Shown one piece after another: positions 1 through 7,613 of a DNA stretch of 20,589 bases (its first letter is position 1; each line of letters begins with the position of its first letter). The notes beneath the pieces are model-generated. The model searched no databases and was not told the origin of the DNA. It was given only the letters and a program-made list of their open reading frames with translations. Position numbers and translations under genes: made by a program. The DNA lies in NCBI GenBank assembly GCA_036510225.1, contig DATCEH010000021.1, forward strand, positions 1-20,589, given 5' to 3'. This DNA comes from Palsa-513 sp036510225 (GTDB lineage: Bacteria > Actinomycetota > Thermoleophilia > Solirubrobacterales > Solirubrobacteraceae).

Positions 1-1
1 C

Positions 2-811
2 GCGAACGACACGGCCGGGCCCTACGCGGTGACAGCGAGCTCGGCCTACGGCTCGGTCTCCTTCTCGCTGACGAACACGGCGGCGGGGATCGCCGCGAGG
101 ATCGCCGCGCTTGCGCCTTCCGACGAATCGGCCGTCGTCACGCACGGCTACCCGGACGCGCTGCGCGCGCGGGTCCTCGACGCCAACGGCAACCCGGTCG
201 CCGGGGTGACGGTCTCGTTCACGCTCGGCTCGAATGCCGGCGGCTCGAGCCCGACGGGGTCGAGCACAGCCGGGTCGGGCACCGCCGGGGCAAGCTTCGA
301 GGACGGCGCCGGCCAGGCCGACGCGGTGACCGACTCCGCGGGGATCGCGAGCTCGCCAGGACTCGCGGCCAACAGCACGGCCGGGGCGTTCACGGCCACG
401 GCCAGCACGGCCGGCGTCGCCGCGACGGCCGTCTTTGAGCTGCGCAACCTGGCGGGGCCGCCGGTCACCGTCACGGCGGGGGCCGCAGCCTCGGAGTCCA
501 GTCCGGTCCGGGGTCGCTTCCCGATCCGGCTCGCGGTCACGGTGACCGACGCCGAGCGCAACCCGGTGGCCGGCGCGCTCGTCACGTTCTCGGCGCCCGC
601 CCGCGGCCCGAGCGGCGTCTTCGCGTCCGGCAGACGCACGGCCGGCCATCGCACGGCGAGCGTGCGGACGAACTCCTCTGGTGTGGCGATCGCGCCGGCC
701 CTGCGGGCGAGCGCCCGGCCCGGTGGGTACATCGTCAGGGCGAGGGTCAGCCGGGCCAGGTCGACCGCGGCGTTCGCGCTCGTCAACGAGCCACCCGGCC
801 GGGCGCCGTGA
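2..811 (+). CDS. Bacterial Ig-like (Big_1-type) repeat protein, 3' part
   Basis: The frame is open from the left edge, so the N-terminus lies outside the window; 269 residues are visible. It shows the end of one beta-sandwich repeat (ending near SFSLTNTAAG), then two fuller repeats. Each repeat carries the invasin/Big_1 signature of a D-NPVAG-V-VTF-type strand (DANGNPVAGVTVSFTL and DAERNPVAGALVTFSA) and a later D/N-SSGIA/VA-type turn. The composition is Ala/Gly/Thr/Ser-rich with almost no Lys or Cys, which fits an extracellular protein. Such domains usually act in cell-surface adhesion or as spacers. The stop overlaps the start of the downstream permease by four bases (GTGA), so the two are co-translated. 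A surface protein handled by, or associated with, that transporter is an inference. No C-terminal anchor or sorting motif is visible. Confidence 0.75.
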   Translation, partial: ANDTAGPYAVTASSAYGSVSFSLTNTAAGIAARIAALAPSDESAVVTHGYPDALRARVLDANGNPVAGVTVSFTLGSNAGGSSPTGSSTAGSGTAGASFEDGAGQADAVTDSAGIASSPGLAANSTAGAFTATASTAGVAATAVFELRNLAGPPVTVTAGAAASESSPVRGRFPIRLAVTVTDAERNPVAGALVTFSAPARGPSGVFASGRRTAGHRTASVRTNSSGVAIAPALRASARPGGYIVRARVSRARSTAAFALVNEPPGRAP

Positions 812-2040
812 GCGGAGCGCCCCCCGCGCCGGGCAAGCTGCATCCGGCCGACCTCGCTCGGGTCGCGAGCGTCGGCCTGCGCACGAGACGGACGCGCGCC
901 GGATTGTCGGCGCTCGGGATCGCGATCGGCGTCGCCGCGATCGTCGCCGTGCTCGGCCTGTCGGCCTCCTCGCAGGCCGGCCTGCTCGCGGAGATCGATC
1001 GGCTCGGGACGAACCTGCTGACCGCGACCAACGGCCAGAGCTTCACCGGCCAGAGCGCGCCGCTGCCGCTCGCCGCGCCGGCGATGATCGCCCGCATCGA
1101 GCCGGTCACGACGGTCGCCGACACGGCGGCGATCGACAGCGCCAACGTCTTCCGAAGCCCGCTGATCCCGACGATCGACACCAACGCGCTGACGGTCGAG
1201 GCCGCCAGCCTGAACCTGCCGGGCGCCGTCGGGGCGAGCGTGGCCCGGGGCAGCTACCTCAATGCTGCGACCGAGACCGAGCCGGTCGCGGTGCTCGGCG
1301 CGGCCGCCGCCCAGCGCCTGGGCGTCGACCGGATCTACGCCGGCGAGCGGATCTGGCTCGGCGGCATGTGGTTCTACGTGACCGGGATCCTCAATTCGGC
1401 GGCCCTCGCACCCGAGATCGACAGCAGCGTCCTGGTCGGGTTCCCGGCGGCCGCCACCTACCTCCACTACACGAGCGTCGTCGCTGGCAGGCCGGGGATC
1501 GGAAGCCCGACGATGATCTACGTGCGCGCCGCGACCAGCCAGGTCGCCGCGGTCCAGGCCGTGCTCGGGGCCACGGCCAACCCCGAGTCGCCGAACGAGG
1601 TCGATGTCAGCCAGCCGTCAGCCGCGCTTGTCGCCCGAGCCGACGCTCAGGGCGCGCTGAACGACCTCTTCCTCGGGCTCGGCGCCGTCGCCCTGCTGGT
1701 CGGCGCGGTCGGCGTCGCGAACATCATGATCATCTCGGTCCTCGAGCGCCGCTCGGAGATCGGCCTGCGCCGGGCGCTCGGCGCGACGAAGGGCCAGATC
1801 CGCGCCCAGTTCCTCGGCGAGGCGATCCTGCTCGCCACGCTCGGCGGGATCGCCGGCGTCGGCGGCGGGGCCCTGGCCACGGGGGTGTATGCGACGACGA
1901 AGCACTGGGCGATCGTGATCCCACCACTCGCCTGGGGCGGCGGGTTCGCGGCCGCACTCGCAATCGGTGCCCTCGCCGGCCTGCTCCCCGCGATCCGCGC
2001 CGCCCGCCTATCGCCGACCGAGGCGCTGCGCACGGTGTGA
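808..2040 (+). CDS. MacB/FtsX-family ABC transporter permease
   Basis: A 410-residue membrane subunit of a type VII (MacB/LolCDE-like) ABC system, which works by mechanotransmission rather than by classical substrate transport. TM1 lies at about residues 31-53, followed by a MacB_PCD-like extracytoplasmic domain (about 54-286). The C-terminal FtsX domain has three helices at about 287-310, 337-360 and 375-396. Hallmarks are RRSEIGLRRALGA (315-326), the coupling-helix region that contacts the ATPase, and the C-terminal PAIRAARLSPTEALRTV. The GTG start overlaps the preceding stop (GTGA). The partner ATPase is not in the window and probably lies upstream of the Ig-like gene. Length and topology are normal for a MacB-type permease without a fused ATPase. 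The substrate is unknown. Confidence 0.9.
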   Translation: MSGAPPAPGKLHPADLARVASVGLRTRRTRAGLSALGIAIGVAAIVAVLGLSASSQAGLLAEIDRLGTNLLTATNGQSFTGQSAPLPLAAPAMIARIEPVTTVADTAAIDSANVFRSPLIPTIDTNALTVEAASLNLPGAVGASVARGSYLNAATETEPVAVLGAAAAQRLGVDRIYAGERIWLGGMWFYVTGILNSAALAPEIDSSVLVGFPAAATYLHYTSVVAGRPGIGSPTMIYVRAATSQVAAVQAVLGATANPESPNEVDVSQPSAALVARADAQGALNDLFLGLGAVALLVGAVGVANIMIISVLERRSEIGLRRALGATKGQIRAQFLGEAILLATLGGIAGVGGGALATGVYATTKHWAIVIPPLAWGGGFAAALAIGALAGLLPAIRAARLSPTEALRTV

Positions 2041-2140
2041 GACGCGAGTACCGACCGGCTCGCCGCGACCCGTCGGTGAGACGGCTGCGATGACTTTCGT
2101 CGTACCCGGCCGTCTTGGAGATATTGCCCAACACAACCCC

Positions 2141-2147
2141 AAGGAGG
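2141..2147 (+). promoter_or_regulatory. Ribosome binding site AAGGAGG of the VOC gene
   Basis: A near-perfect Shine-Dalgarno sequence sits five bases before the GTG at 2153. It decides the start against the longer in-frame ATG at 2090, which has no comparable site. Confidence 0.8.
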
Positions 2148-2152
2148 GCGTC

Positions 2153-2545
2153 GTGAGCAGGACCAGGACTGGCATCAGCAAGCTCGGCGTGGTGGTCGTT
2201 CCCGTGTCAGATCAGGATCGGGCGATCGAGTTCTACGTCGAGACGCTCGGCTTCGAGAAGCGCCGGGACATTCCGTTCGGCAACGGCTACCGCTGGGTCG
2301 AGGTCGCCCCGGCCGGCGCCGTCACGGCGATCGCGATCGTCCCGCCGCCCCCTGGCAAGCCGACCGGTGGCGTCGAGACCGGGATCGGTCTCTCGACCGA
2401 CGACGTCGACGCCGACTACGCTGACATGAAGGCCGCAGGTGTCGACGTCGACGCCGAGGTCACCCGGATGGGCGGCCCCGTCCCGCCGATGTTCTGGTTC
2501 CGCGATCCCGACGCAAACACGCTGATGGTCGTCGAGGACGCCTGA
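2153..2545 (+). CDS. VOC superfamily protein (glyoxalase/bleomycin resistance/dioxygenase fold)
   Basis: A 130-residue single-module VOC protein with two beta-alpha-beta-beta-beta halves. The first half runs from the strand LGVVVVPV (11-18) through helix DRAIEFYVETLGF (22-34). The second half starts at GIGLSTDDVDADYADMKAAGVDV (78-99) and ends with FWFRDPDANTLMVVE (114-128). The closing RDPDxNxLxVVE motif is the family's usual metal-binding strand and supplies a Glu ligand (E128). Such proteins include lactoylglutathione lyases, fosfomycin/bleomycin resistance proteins and extradiol dioxygenases; the sequence does not decide among them. It starts 112 bases after the permease with its own strong ribosome site, and 20 bases separate its stop from the next gene. 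GTG start chosen by the SD. Confidence 0.9.
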   Translation: MSRTRTGISKLGVVVVPVSDQDRAIEFYVETLGFEKRRDIPFGNGYRWVEVAPAGAVTAIAIVPPPPGKPTGGVETGIGLSTDDVDADYADMKAAGVDVDAEVTRMGGPVPPMFWFRDPDANTLMVVEDA

Positions 2546-2552
2546 GCCGCCT

Positions 2553-2558
2553 TATCAT
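2553..2558 (+). promoter_or_regulatory. Putative -10 element (TATCAT) for a leaderless transcript
   Basis: TATCAT ends seven bases before the ATG at 2566, so transcription would begin at or next to the start codon. No Shine-Dalgarno sequence precedes that ATG. The same hexamer and spacing occur before the gene at 19281. No clear -35 box is visible. Confidence 0.5.
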
Positions 2559-2565
2559 CCGGCGG

Positions 2566-3444
2566 ATGTCCGACGCGCAGACCGGATGGCGGGGAGGGGC
2601 ATCCGCGGTCGCGGTGCTGACCTTCGACGTCGACGCCGAATCGCCGATCCTCGCCGAGGGCCGGCGGTACGCCGACCACGCGATGGTGATGACCCACCAG
2701 GCGTTCGGCCCGCGGGTCGGCGTTCCCCGGCTCTTGGCGCTGCTCGCCGAGTACGGCCTCCCGGCGACGTTCTTCGTCCCCGGCCTGACGGCCGAGCGCT
2801 ATCCGGAGACGGTCGCCGCGATTCTCGACGCGGGCCACGAGGTCGGCCACCATTCCTACGGCCACCGCAGCGCCGTGACGCTGACCCCGGACGAGGAGCG
2901 GGCCGACTTCGAGCGGGCGCTGGTCGCGCTCGACCGGGTCGGCGTCAGCCCCCGCGGGCACCGGGCGGCGCTCTGGGAGGCGAGCTGGAGGACGCCGGGA
3001 CTCGTCGCCGGACACGGGTTGGTGTACGACTCGAGCCTGATGGACGCCGATTCACCATACGTCCTCGAGACCGACCAAGGCCAGATCGTCGAGCTCCCAC
3101 CCCATTGGAGCCTTGACGACTGGGAGCAGTACGCCTACCTCCCGCAACCGCGGATCGGCGCGCTGATCCGCTCGCCGGTGACGGTCGCCGAGATGTGGAT
3201 CCACGAACTCGACTCGATGCGCCGGCACGGGTCGCTGTTCATGCTGACCTGTCACCCGTTCCTCAGCGGCCGGGCCGGCCGGGTCGAGGCACTCCGGCGG
3301 GTCATCGAGGCCGGGCTGGAGATGGGGGACGTCGAGTTCGCCAGCTGCATCCAGGTCGCCGACCGGGCCCGGGCCGACCCGTCGGTCGAGCGTCGCCGGC
3401 TCGAGCCGGTGGTCGTTGCGCCGGGCACCTACCCCGAGGAATAG
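2566..3444 (+). CDS. NodB-fold (CE4-like) hydrolase, cyclic imidase/PuuE-allantoinase/HpPgdA-like
   Basis: A 292-residue cytoplasmic protein with no signal peptide. The NodB metal site is intact: TFDVDAE (19-25, motif 1 Asp), HHSYGH (95-100, motif 2 HSxxH with metal His96 and His100), RGHRA (130-134, motif 3 region) and LTCHPF (227-232, catalytic His230). The WEASWRTPGL, YDSSLMDADSPY and LPPHWSLDDW segments are typical of the cytosolic subgroup containing allantoinase PuuE, cyclic imidases and Helicobacter PgdA, rather than secreted chitin or xylan deacetylases. Family knowledge therefore allows hydrolysis of a cyclic amide or ureide. The downstream NCS1 permease and ureohydrolase make ring opening of a hydantoin-, imide- or allantoin-like compound the best guess. 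The exact substrate cannot be read from the sequence. Peptidoglycan deacetylation is the main alternative. Confidence 0.85.
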   Translation: MSDAQTGWRGGASAVAVLTFDVDAESPILAEGRRYADHAMVMTHQAFGPRVGVPRLLALLAEYGLPATFFVPGLTAERYPETVAAILDAGHEVGHHSYGHRSAVTLTPDEERADFERALVALDRVGVSPRGHRAALWEASWRTPGLVAGHGLVYDSSLMDADSPYVLETDQGQIVELPPHWSLDDWEQYAYLPQPRIGALIRSPVTVAEMWIHELDSMRRHGSLFMLTCHPFLSGRAGRVEALRRVIEAGLEMGDVEFASCIQVADRARADPSVERRRLEPVVVAPGTYPEE

Positions 3445-3449
3445 CCGCC

Positions 3450-3470
3450 GACTGGACCACGCGTCCAGTC
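3450..3470 (+). terminator. Hairpin after the NodB-fold hydrolase gene
   Basis: A perfect 8-bp stem (GACTGGAC / GTCCAGTC) with a 5-base loop begins five bases after the stop codon. No T-run follows, so it would be a U-less (I-type) terminator or an RNA-stabilising hairpin. It suggests the permease downstream is transcribed separately. Confidence 0.5.
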
Positions 3471-3500
3471 CCGGGGCCGAGATCTTGGCCCTCCACCATC

Positions 3501-3529
3501 TAGGTTTGGTCAGACCATCTACCTAGGCT
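3501..3529 (+). promoter_or_regulatory. FadR/GntR-type operator inside the NCS1 permease promoter
   Basis: A perfect 11-bp dyad TGGTCAGACCA occupies 3507-3517. It has the TGGTNNNACCA core typical of FadR-subfamily (FCD domain) GntR regulators. An outer, slightly off-centre inverted pair TAGGT (3501-3505) and ACCTA (3521-3525) flanks it. A -10-like TAGGCT (3524-3529) lies just downstream, so a bound dimer would block RNA polymerase. No GntR gene is present in the window. Confidence 0.55.
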
Positions 3530-3570
3530 TGGTGTCGAGGGACCGGTCTGTCGACAAAAGGCGGGGCCAG

Positions 3571-5112
3571 ATGGCTGTTGCAGAGCACCCGGGCGAGCTG
3601 CTGAGCGTCGACGATCGCAACCGCAGGTTCGGGGTCGAGACGAACGGGATCAACTTCATCGGGGAGGAAGAGCGCCTGATGGGGCAGCGACAGCTGTCGA
3701 CCTTCTGGATCGCGTCGAGTTTCTATCCGTTCAACCTCCTCCTGGGGATCCTCGTCTACGGGCTGGGCCTCCCCCTCTGGGCGACGATCGTCGTCGTCGT
3801 GGGGATCGGCTTCGTCGCGTACTTCTACGTCGGCCTCGCGTCGATCCCCGGCGCCCGGTCGGGGATCTCGACGCAGGCGCTGACGCGGGTGACGTTCGGG
3901 ATCAACGGCAATCGCGTGAACGCCCTGTTCGCTTGGGTCACCGGGATCGCCTACGAGGTGATCAACGTCGTGACCGGCGTCCTGGCCGGGGCCGCCCTCT
4001 TCCACGAGATGGGCTGGCGCTCGGGCGGCCACGGCCAGACGATCGTCGCCCTGATCGTCGTGTACGGGTTCTCGATCCTCCTGCCGTATCTCGGCCACGC
4101 GACGGTGATCTACGTCCAGCAGGCCTTCGCCGTCGTCCTCGCGATCGCCTCGGCCGCGATCTTCATCAGCCTTGTTCCGCACCTCGACCTCAGCGCGCGG
4201 GTCCACGGCACGGGAATCTCGTTCGCCTCGGGCTTCTTCATCGGCTGCGGGATCGTCATCTCGGGGGCGTGGGGCTACGTGATGATGGCCGCCGACTATC
4301 CGCGGTACATGCCGTCGAGGACATCCGGCAGGAAGATCTTCTGGAACGTGCTGTTCAGCGCTGGGGCACCGGCCGCGTTCCTCGGCCTGGTCGGGGTCCT
4401 GATGGCCTCGCGGGGGAACCTCACCGCGCTGACCGCAGACCCGGTCGGCGGGTCGAAGGGCGAGCTGTCGAGCGCGATCTTCGTGATCTGGATCCTCGCG
4501 GCGATCGGCGGGTCGATCGCCAACAACGCGCTGACCCTGTACTCGGCCGGACTCGCCGCCCAAGCGCTGGGTCTGCCGGTCAAGCGCTACCAGGCGACGA
4601 TCATCGACGCGTGCATCGCCACCGTCGGGATCATCTACATCCTCTTCATCGACAACGGCGGCTTCCTCTCGTGGCTGAACTCGGCCGTCGTCTTCAGCCT
4701 CGCCTGGCTCGGGCCGTTCGGGGCGATCTGGCTGACCGACCTCGCCTGGCGAAAATGGACCGCCCTGCCCGGAGAGGTCCACGGCGGCCGGGCGAGCCCG
4801 TTCTGGGGTCTCGACGGCGCCCGCCGCGTCGCCTGGCCGGCCCTCGTGCTCGGGATGTTCGCGGCGATGATGTGCATCTCCGTGCCGAAATACACCGGCC
4901 CGGTCGCCGCCGCACTCGACAACACGGACTTCTCGTGGCTCGCCGGACCCCTCGTGGGTGGGTTGGTCTACTTCGTGTTCGCCCGGCGGATCGTCCGCCG
5001 GGAGGTAGCCGACCGCTACCGGCTGACCCCGCCGGCCGTTGAGATCGACGCCGAGGAGGCCTACTCGACGGGGGTCGAGCACCTCCTGCGGGGCTCGCAC
5101 GCCAAGGTGTGA
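3571..5112 (+). CDS. NCS1-family permease (cytosine/purine/hydantoin/allantoin type)
   Basis: A 513-residue polytopic transporter with about 12 helices. Family marks are the N-terminal G-I-FI-EEERLMGQRQLSTFW segment before TM1, the ADYPRYMPS motif after the mid-protein Gly-rich helix, and the SIANNALTLYSAGL helix of Fcy2/CodB-type members. NCS1 proteins couple Na+ or H+ to import of nucleobases, hydantoins, allantoin or related cyclic amides. The ATG at 3571 is preferred: AGGCGG lies about eight bases upstream. A longer in-frame TTG at 3529 overlaps the -10-like sequence and is less likely. The gene sits between a ring-opening-type hydrolase and a ureohydrolase, so it probably imports their substrate. 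A FadR-like operator overlaps its promoter, which suggests induction by the substrate or a metabolite. Confidence 0.92.
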   Translation: MAVAEHPGELLSVDDRNRRFGVETNGINFIGEEERLMGQRQLSTFWIASSFYPFNLLLGILVYGLGLPLWATIVVVVGIGFVAYFYVGLASIPGARSGISTQALTRVTFGINGNRVNALFAWVTGIAYEVINVVTGVLAGAALFHEMGWRSGGHGQTIVALIVVYGFSILLPYLGHATVIYVQQAFAVVLAIASAAIFISLVPHLDLSARVHGTGISFASGFFIGCGIVISGAWGYVMMAADYPRYMPSRTSGRKIFWNVLFSAGAPAAFLGLVGVLMASRGNLTALTADPVGGSKGELSSAIFVIWILAAIGGSIANNALTLYSAGLAAQALGLPVKRYQATIIDACIATVGIIYILFIDNGGFLSWLNSAVVFSLAWLGPFGAIWLTDLAWRKWTALPGEVHGGRASPFWGLDGARRVAWPALVLGMFAAMMCISVPKYTGPVAAALDNTDFSWLAGPLVGGLVYFVFARRIVRREVADRYRLTPPAVEIDAEEAYSTGVEHLLRGSHAKV

Positions 5113-5152
5113 GCCGGGCGGCCGGCGGCCACCGCGAGCGCGGGGCCGCGAG

Positions 5153-5158
5153 TAGATT
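5153..5158 (+). promoter_or_regulatory. Possible -10 element (TAGATT) before the ureohydrolase gene
   Basis: TAGATT ends 11 bases before the ATG at 5170. This would give a leader of only about four to five bases. No good Shine-Dalgarno sequence is present, so a near-leaderless transcript or read-through from the permease is possible. Confidence 0.35.
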
Positions 5159-5169
5159 GAGCGGCGCCG

Positions 5170-6111
5170 ATGATGCGTGAGCCGTGGGATGCGCTGGAGT
5201 CGCCGCGGTTCACCGGGCCGCGGACGTTCGCCCGCCTGCCGCACACGAGCGACCTCGCCGGCGTCGACGCCGCCGTCTACGGGATGCCGTGGGACGGGTC
5301 GACCTCGTTCCGCTCGGGCGCCCGGTTCGGGCCGGAGGCCGTCCGGTCGATGAGCGGGATGATCCGGACCTACAACCCCGTGCTCGGGGTCCAGGTCTTC
5401 GGCGAGCTCTCGACCGTCGACTTCGGCGACGCGCCGACCGTGCCCGGATACGTCGAGGACACGCTCGTTCGGATCGAGGCGTTCGTCGCAAGGCTGGCCG
5501 AGGCCGGCGTGATCGGGATCGGCGTCGGCGGAGACCACAGCGTCGCGGTCGCCGAGCTGCGCGCCCTCGCGAAGGTCCACGGCCGGCTGGGGGTCGTCCA
5601 CCTCGACGCCCACACCGACCTCTGGGACTCGTACTTCGGCCGACCCTACTCCCACGGGACGGTCTTCCGGCGGGCGATCGAGGAGGGTACGATCGACCCG
5701 GCCCGGGTCATCCAGGCGGGGATGCGAGGACCCCTGTACGGGGCGGCCGACGACGAGATTCCCGGCGAGCTCGGCGTCGAGACGATCCCCTGGGTCGAGC
5801 TCGTCGAGCTCTCCCCGACGGAGTTCGCCGCCCGGGCGCTGGCCCGCGTCGGCGACGGACCGACCTTCCTGAGCTTCGACGTCGACTTCGTCGACCCGGC
5901 GTTCTGCCCGGGTACCGGCACGCCGGAGGTCGGCGGGCCGACGAGCTTCCAGGCGCTGTCCTATCTGCGCGCCCTGACCGGCCCACGGTTCGTCGGCTTC
6001 GACGTCGTCGAGGTCGCCCCGCAGTACGACCCGGCCCAGGTCACGGCACTGTTCGCGGCGAACGCGGTCTTCGAGATGCTCTCGCTCGTCCAGCTGGCCC
6101 GCCGCGGCTGA
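5170..6111 (+). CDS. Agmatinase/arginase-family ureohydrolase
   Basis: A 313-residue binuclear-metal hydrolase, normal length for the agmatinase branch. All metal ligands are present: GGDHS (120-124, His123), LDAHTD (145-150, Asp146, His148, Asp150) and SFDVDFVDPAF (235-245, Asp237, Asp239). It also has the SHGTVFRR loop (161-168), GTGTPEVGG (248-256) and the distal EVAPQYD (281-287). Ureohydrolases cleave guanidino compounds to an amine plus urea. Substrates range from agmatine to guanidinobutyrate, guanidinopropionate, guanidinoacetate and guanidine itself, and the selectivity loops are too variable to assign here. No putrescine or polyamine gene is nearby. The NCS1 permease and NodB-fold hydrolase argue for a guanidino or ureido intermediate from ring opening. 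Two ATGs (5170 and 5173) are possible starts. Two bases separate its stop from the next start. Confidence 0.92.
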   Translation: MMREPWDALESPRFTGPRTFARLPHTSDLAGVDAAVYGMPWDGSTSFRSGARFGPEAVRSMSGMIRTYNPVLGVQVFGELSTVDFGDAPTVPGYVEDTLVRIEAFVARLAEAGVIGIGVGGDHSVAVAELRALAKVHGRLGVVHLDAHTDLWDSYFGRPYSHGTVFRRAIEEGTIDPARVIQAGMRGPLYGAADDEIPGELGVETIPWVELVELSPTEFAARALARVGDGPTFLSFDVDFVDPAFCPGTGTPEVGGPTSFQALSYLRALTGPRFVGFDVVEVAPQYDPAQVTALFAANAVFEMLSLVQLARRG

Positions 6112-6113
6112 CG

Positions 6114-6797
6114 ATGCCGGTTGCTCTGGTCACCGGGGGGAGCTCCGGCATCGGCGCGGCCTGCGTGGCCGCGCTGGCCCGGCACGCGGTGCTCAGCGCC
6201 GTCGTCGACTCCCGGCCGGCCCCGGATGCCGCGCTGGGTTTCATGCTCGACGTCCGCGACCGGCCTGGTCTCGCCGCGGCGGTCGAGCGCGTCGAGTCCG
6301 AGCTCGGGCCGGTCGACTTCCTCGTGACCGCGGCCGGCTACTACGAGGCCTGCGAGCTCGCCGACCTGGGGGATGACGCCTGGCGGGAGATGCTCGACGT
6401 CCACGTCGGCGGCACCGCGAACGCCTGGCGGGCCGTGCTGCCGGGAATGCTCGCGCGGGGTCGCGGCGGGGTCTGCGCGATCGGCAGCGAGCTCGGCCTC
6501 TGCGGGGATCCCTGCGCCCCGCACTACGCGGCGGCCAAGGGCGCGATCCACGCGATGACCAGGAGCCTCGCGACCGAGCTCGCCCAGACCGGCGTTCGGA
6601 TCAACTGTGTCGCCCCGGGACCGACGGACACTCCGCTCCTGACCAACGACCCGAACGCCCCCGGCTATCCGGCCGGGCTTCCGCTGGGGCGGGTCCTAAC
6701 GGCCGAGGAGATCGCCGGGGCGGTGTGCTTTTGCCTGCTCGAGCAGACCAACCTGCTCGGGCAGGTCATCTCGCCGAACGGCGGGGCGGTGGTCTGA
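6114..6797 (+). CDS. SDR-family oxidoreductase (classical, short)
   Basis: A 227-residue short-chain dehydrogenase/reductase, slightly shorter than the usual 250. It has the cofactor-binding TGGSSGIG (7-14), a TAAG (72-75) in place of the usual NNAG, the catalytic serine in AIGSELG (Ser125), and YxxxK as HYAAAKG (Tyr138, Lys142), followed by the PGPTDTP loop. Acidic Asp32 at the end of beta-2 hints at NAD(H) rather than NADP(H). The gene starts two bases after the ureohydrolase stop and ends one base before the next SDR, so the three are one operon. It probably oxidises or reduces an alcohol or ketone made from the same substrate; the actual substrate is not visible. Confidence 0.92.
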   Translation: MPVALVTGGSSGIGAACVAALARHAVLSAVVDSRPAPDAALGFMLDVRDRPGLAAAVERVESELGPVDFLVTAAGYYEACELADLGDDAWREMLDVHVGGTANAWRAVLPGMLARGRGGVCAIGSELGLCGDPCAPHYAAAKGAIHAMTRSLATELAQTGVRINCVAPGPTDTPLLTNDPNAPGYPAGLPLGRVLTAEEIAGAVCFCLLEQTNLLGQVISPNGGAVV

Positions 6798-6798
6798 C

Positions 6799-7554
6799 GT
6801 GCTCGACGGGATCGACGGTCGCGTCGCCTTCGTCTCGGGAGCCGGGCAGGGGATCGGCCGGGCGATCGCCGAGCGCCTGGCGGCCGAGGGGGCGAGGGTC
6901 TGCGTGAACGACATCGACGACCGCAGGGCTCGGGCGGTCGCCGACGCGATCGGCGGCTTCGCGGCGCCGTTCGACGTCAGCTCGTCGGAGGCCGTCGACG
7001 GCGGGCTCGCGACGTGCGCGCGGGAGCTCGGGCCGATCGAGCTGCTCGTGGCCAATCACGCGTACATGACGATGGGCCCGTTTCTCGAGCAGGACGACAA
7101 CGAGCTCGTGCGTCACCTCGAGGTCAACCTGCTCGGTACGGCCTGGCTGATCCGCGCGTGCGCCCCGGCGATGGCGGCGCGCGGGTTCGGGAGGATCGTC
7201 GCGATCGCCTCCGAGTGGGGACAGATCGGCTGGCCCGAGGCGACCGAATACGCGGCGAGCAAGGGCGGGATCATCGCCCTGGTCAAGAGCGTCGCACGTC
7301 AGTACGCCGCCACCGGCGTCGCGGTCAACGCCGTCGGCCCGGGCGTCACCGACACCCCGCAGCTCGATGTCGACGCCGGGGCCGCGGGCCTCACGCACGA
7401 GGAGATCGTCGCCGTGTACGCCCGGGACATCCCGCTGGGGAGGGTCGGGCGGCCGGCGGACGTCGCAGCGACCGTGGCGTTCCTCCTCTCGAAGCCGGCG
7501 ATCGCCTTCGTCGGTCAGGTGCTCGGGCCGAACGGCGGGTCGACGCGGATCTAG
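6799..7554 (+). CDS. SDR-family oxidoreductase (classical)
   Basis: A 251-residue classical SDR. It has SGAGQGIG (13-20) for dinucleotide binding, NDID after beta-2 (Asp38, favouring NAD(H)), ANHAY in the NNAG position (85-89), Asn110 in VNLLG, catalytic Ser138 (IASEWG), Tyr151 and Lys155 (EYAASKG), and the C-terminal GQVLGPNGG typical of FabG-like members. It starts with GTG one base after the stop of the preceding SDR, so translation is coupled. The two SDRs are clearly different proteins (for example in the beta-2 and NNAG regions), which suggests two successive steps or a heteromeric enzyme rather than a recent duplication. It is the last gene of the block; a gap holding a repeated palindromic element follows. 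Confidence 0.93.
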   Translation: MLDGIDGRVAFVSGAGQGIGRAIAERLAAEGARVCVNDIDDRRARAVADAIGGFAAPFDVSSSEAVDGGLATCARELGPIELLVANHAYMTMGPFLEQDDNELVRHLEVNLLGTAWLIRACAPAMAARGFGRIVAIASEWGQIGWPEATEYAASKGGIIALVKSVARQYAATGVAVNAVGPGVTDTPQLDVDAGAAGLTHEEIVAVYARDIPLGRVGRPADVAATVAFLLSKPAIAFVGQVLGPNGGSTRI

Positions 7555-7613
7555 CGCCAGTGTCCGGGTCGACTGACTGGCGGCCGCCGCGCCCGGCGAC
7601 CGACGACGCTTAC

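Noticed and set aside
148..1467. A 439-codon minus-strand frame opposite the Ig-like and permease genes
   Set aside because: No motif, Arg/Gly-rich composition, and fully covered by two supported plus-strand genes.
2090..2152. Longer N-terminus for the VOC protein from the ATG at 2090
   Set aside because: The added 21 residues are not part of the fold, and the AAGGAGG at 2141 with GTG at 2153 is a much better start.
3523..5655. A 710-codon open frame on the minus strand across the permease and ureohydrolase genes
   Set aside because: Its product is Arg/Asp/Pro/Gly-rich without a domain and mirrors two well-supported genes on the plus strand. Long antisense frames are expected at this GC content.
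5170..6111. Specific naming of the ureohydrolase as agmatinase SpeB or guanidine hydrolase
   Set aside because: The metal site is shared by the whole superfamily and the selectivity loops cannot be read reliably without alignment.
7555..7582. Hairpin (7-bp arms CGCCAGT/ACTGGCG) after the second SDR as a terminator
   Set aside because: The loop is 14 bases and no T-run follows. It is too weak to list as a feature.
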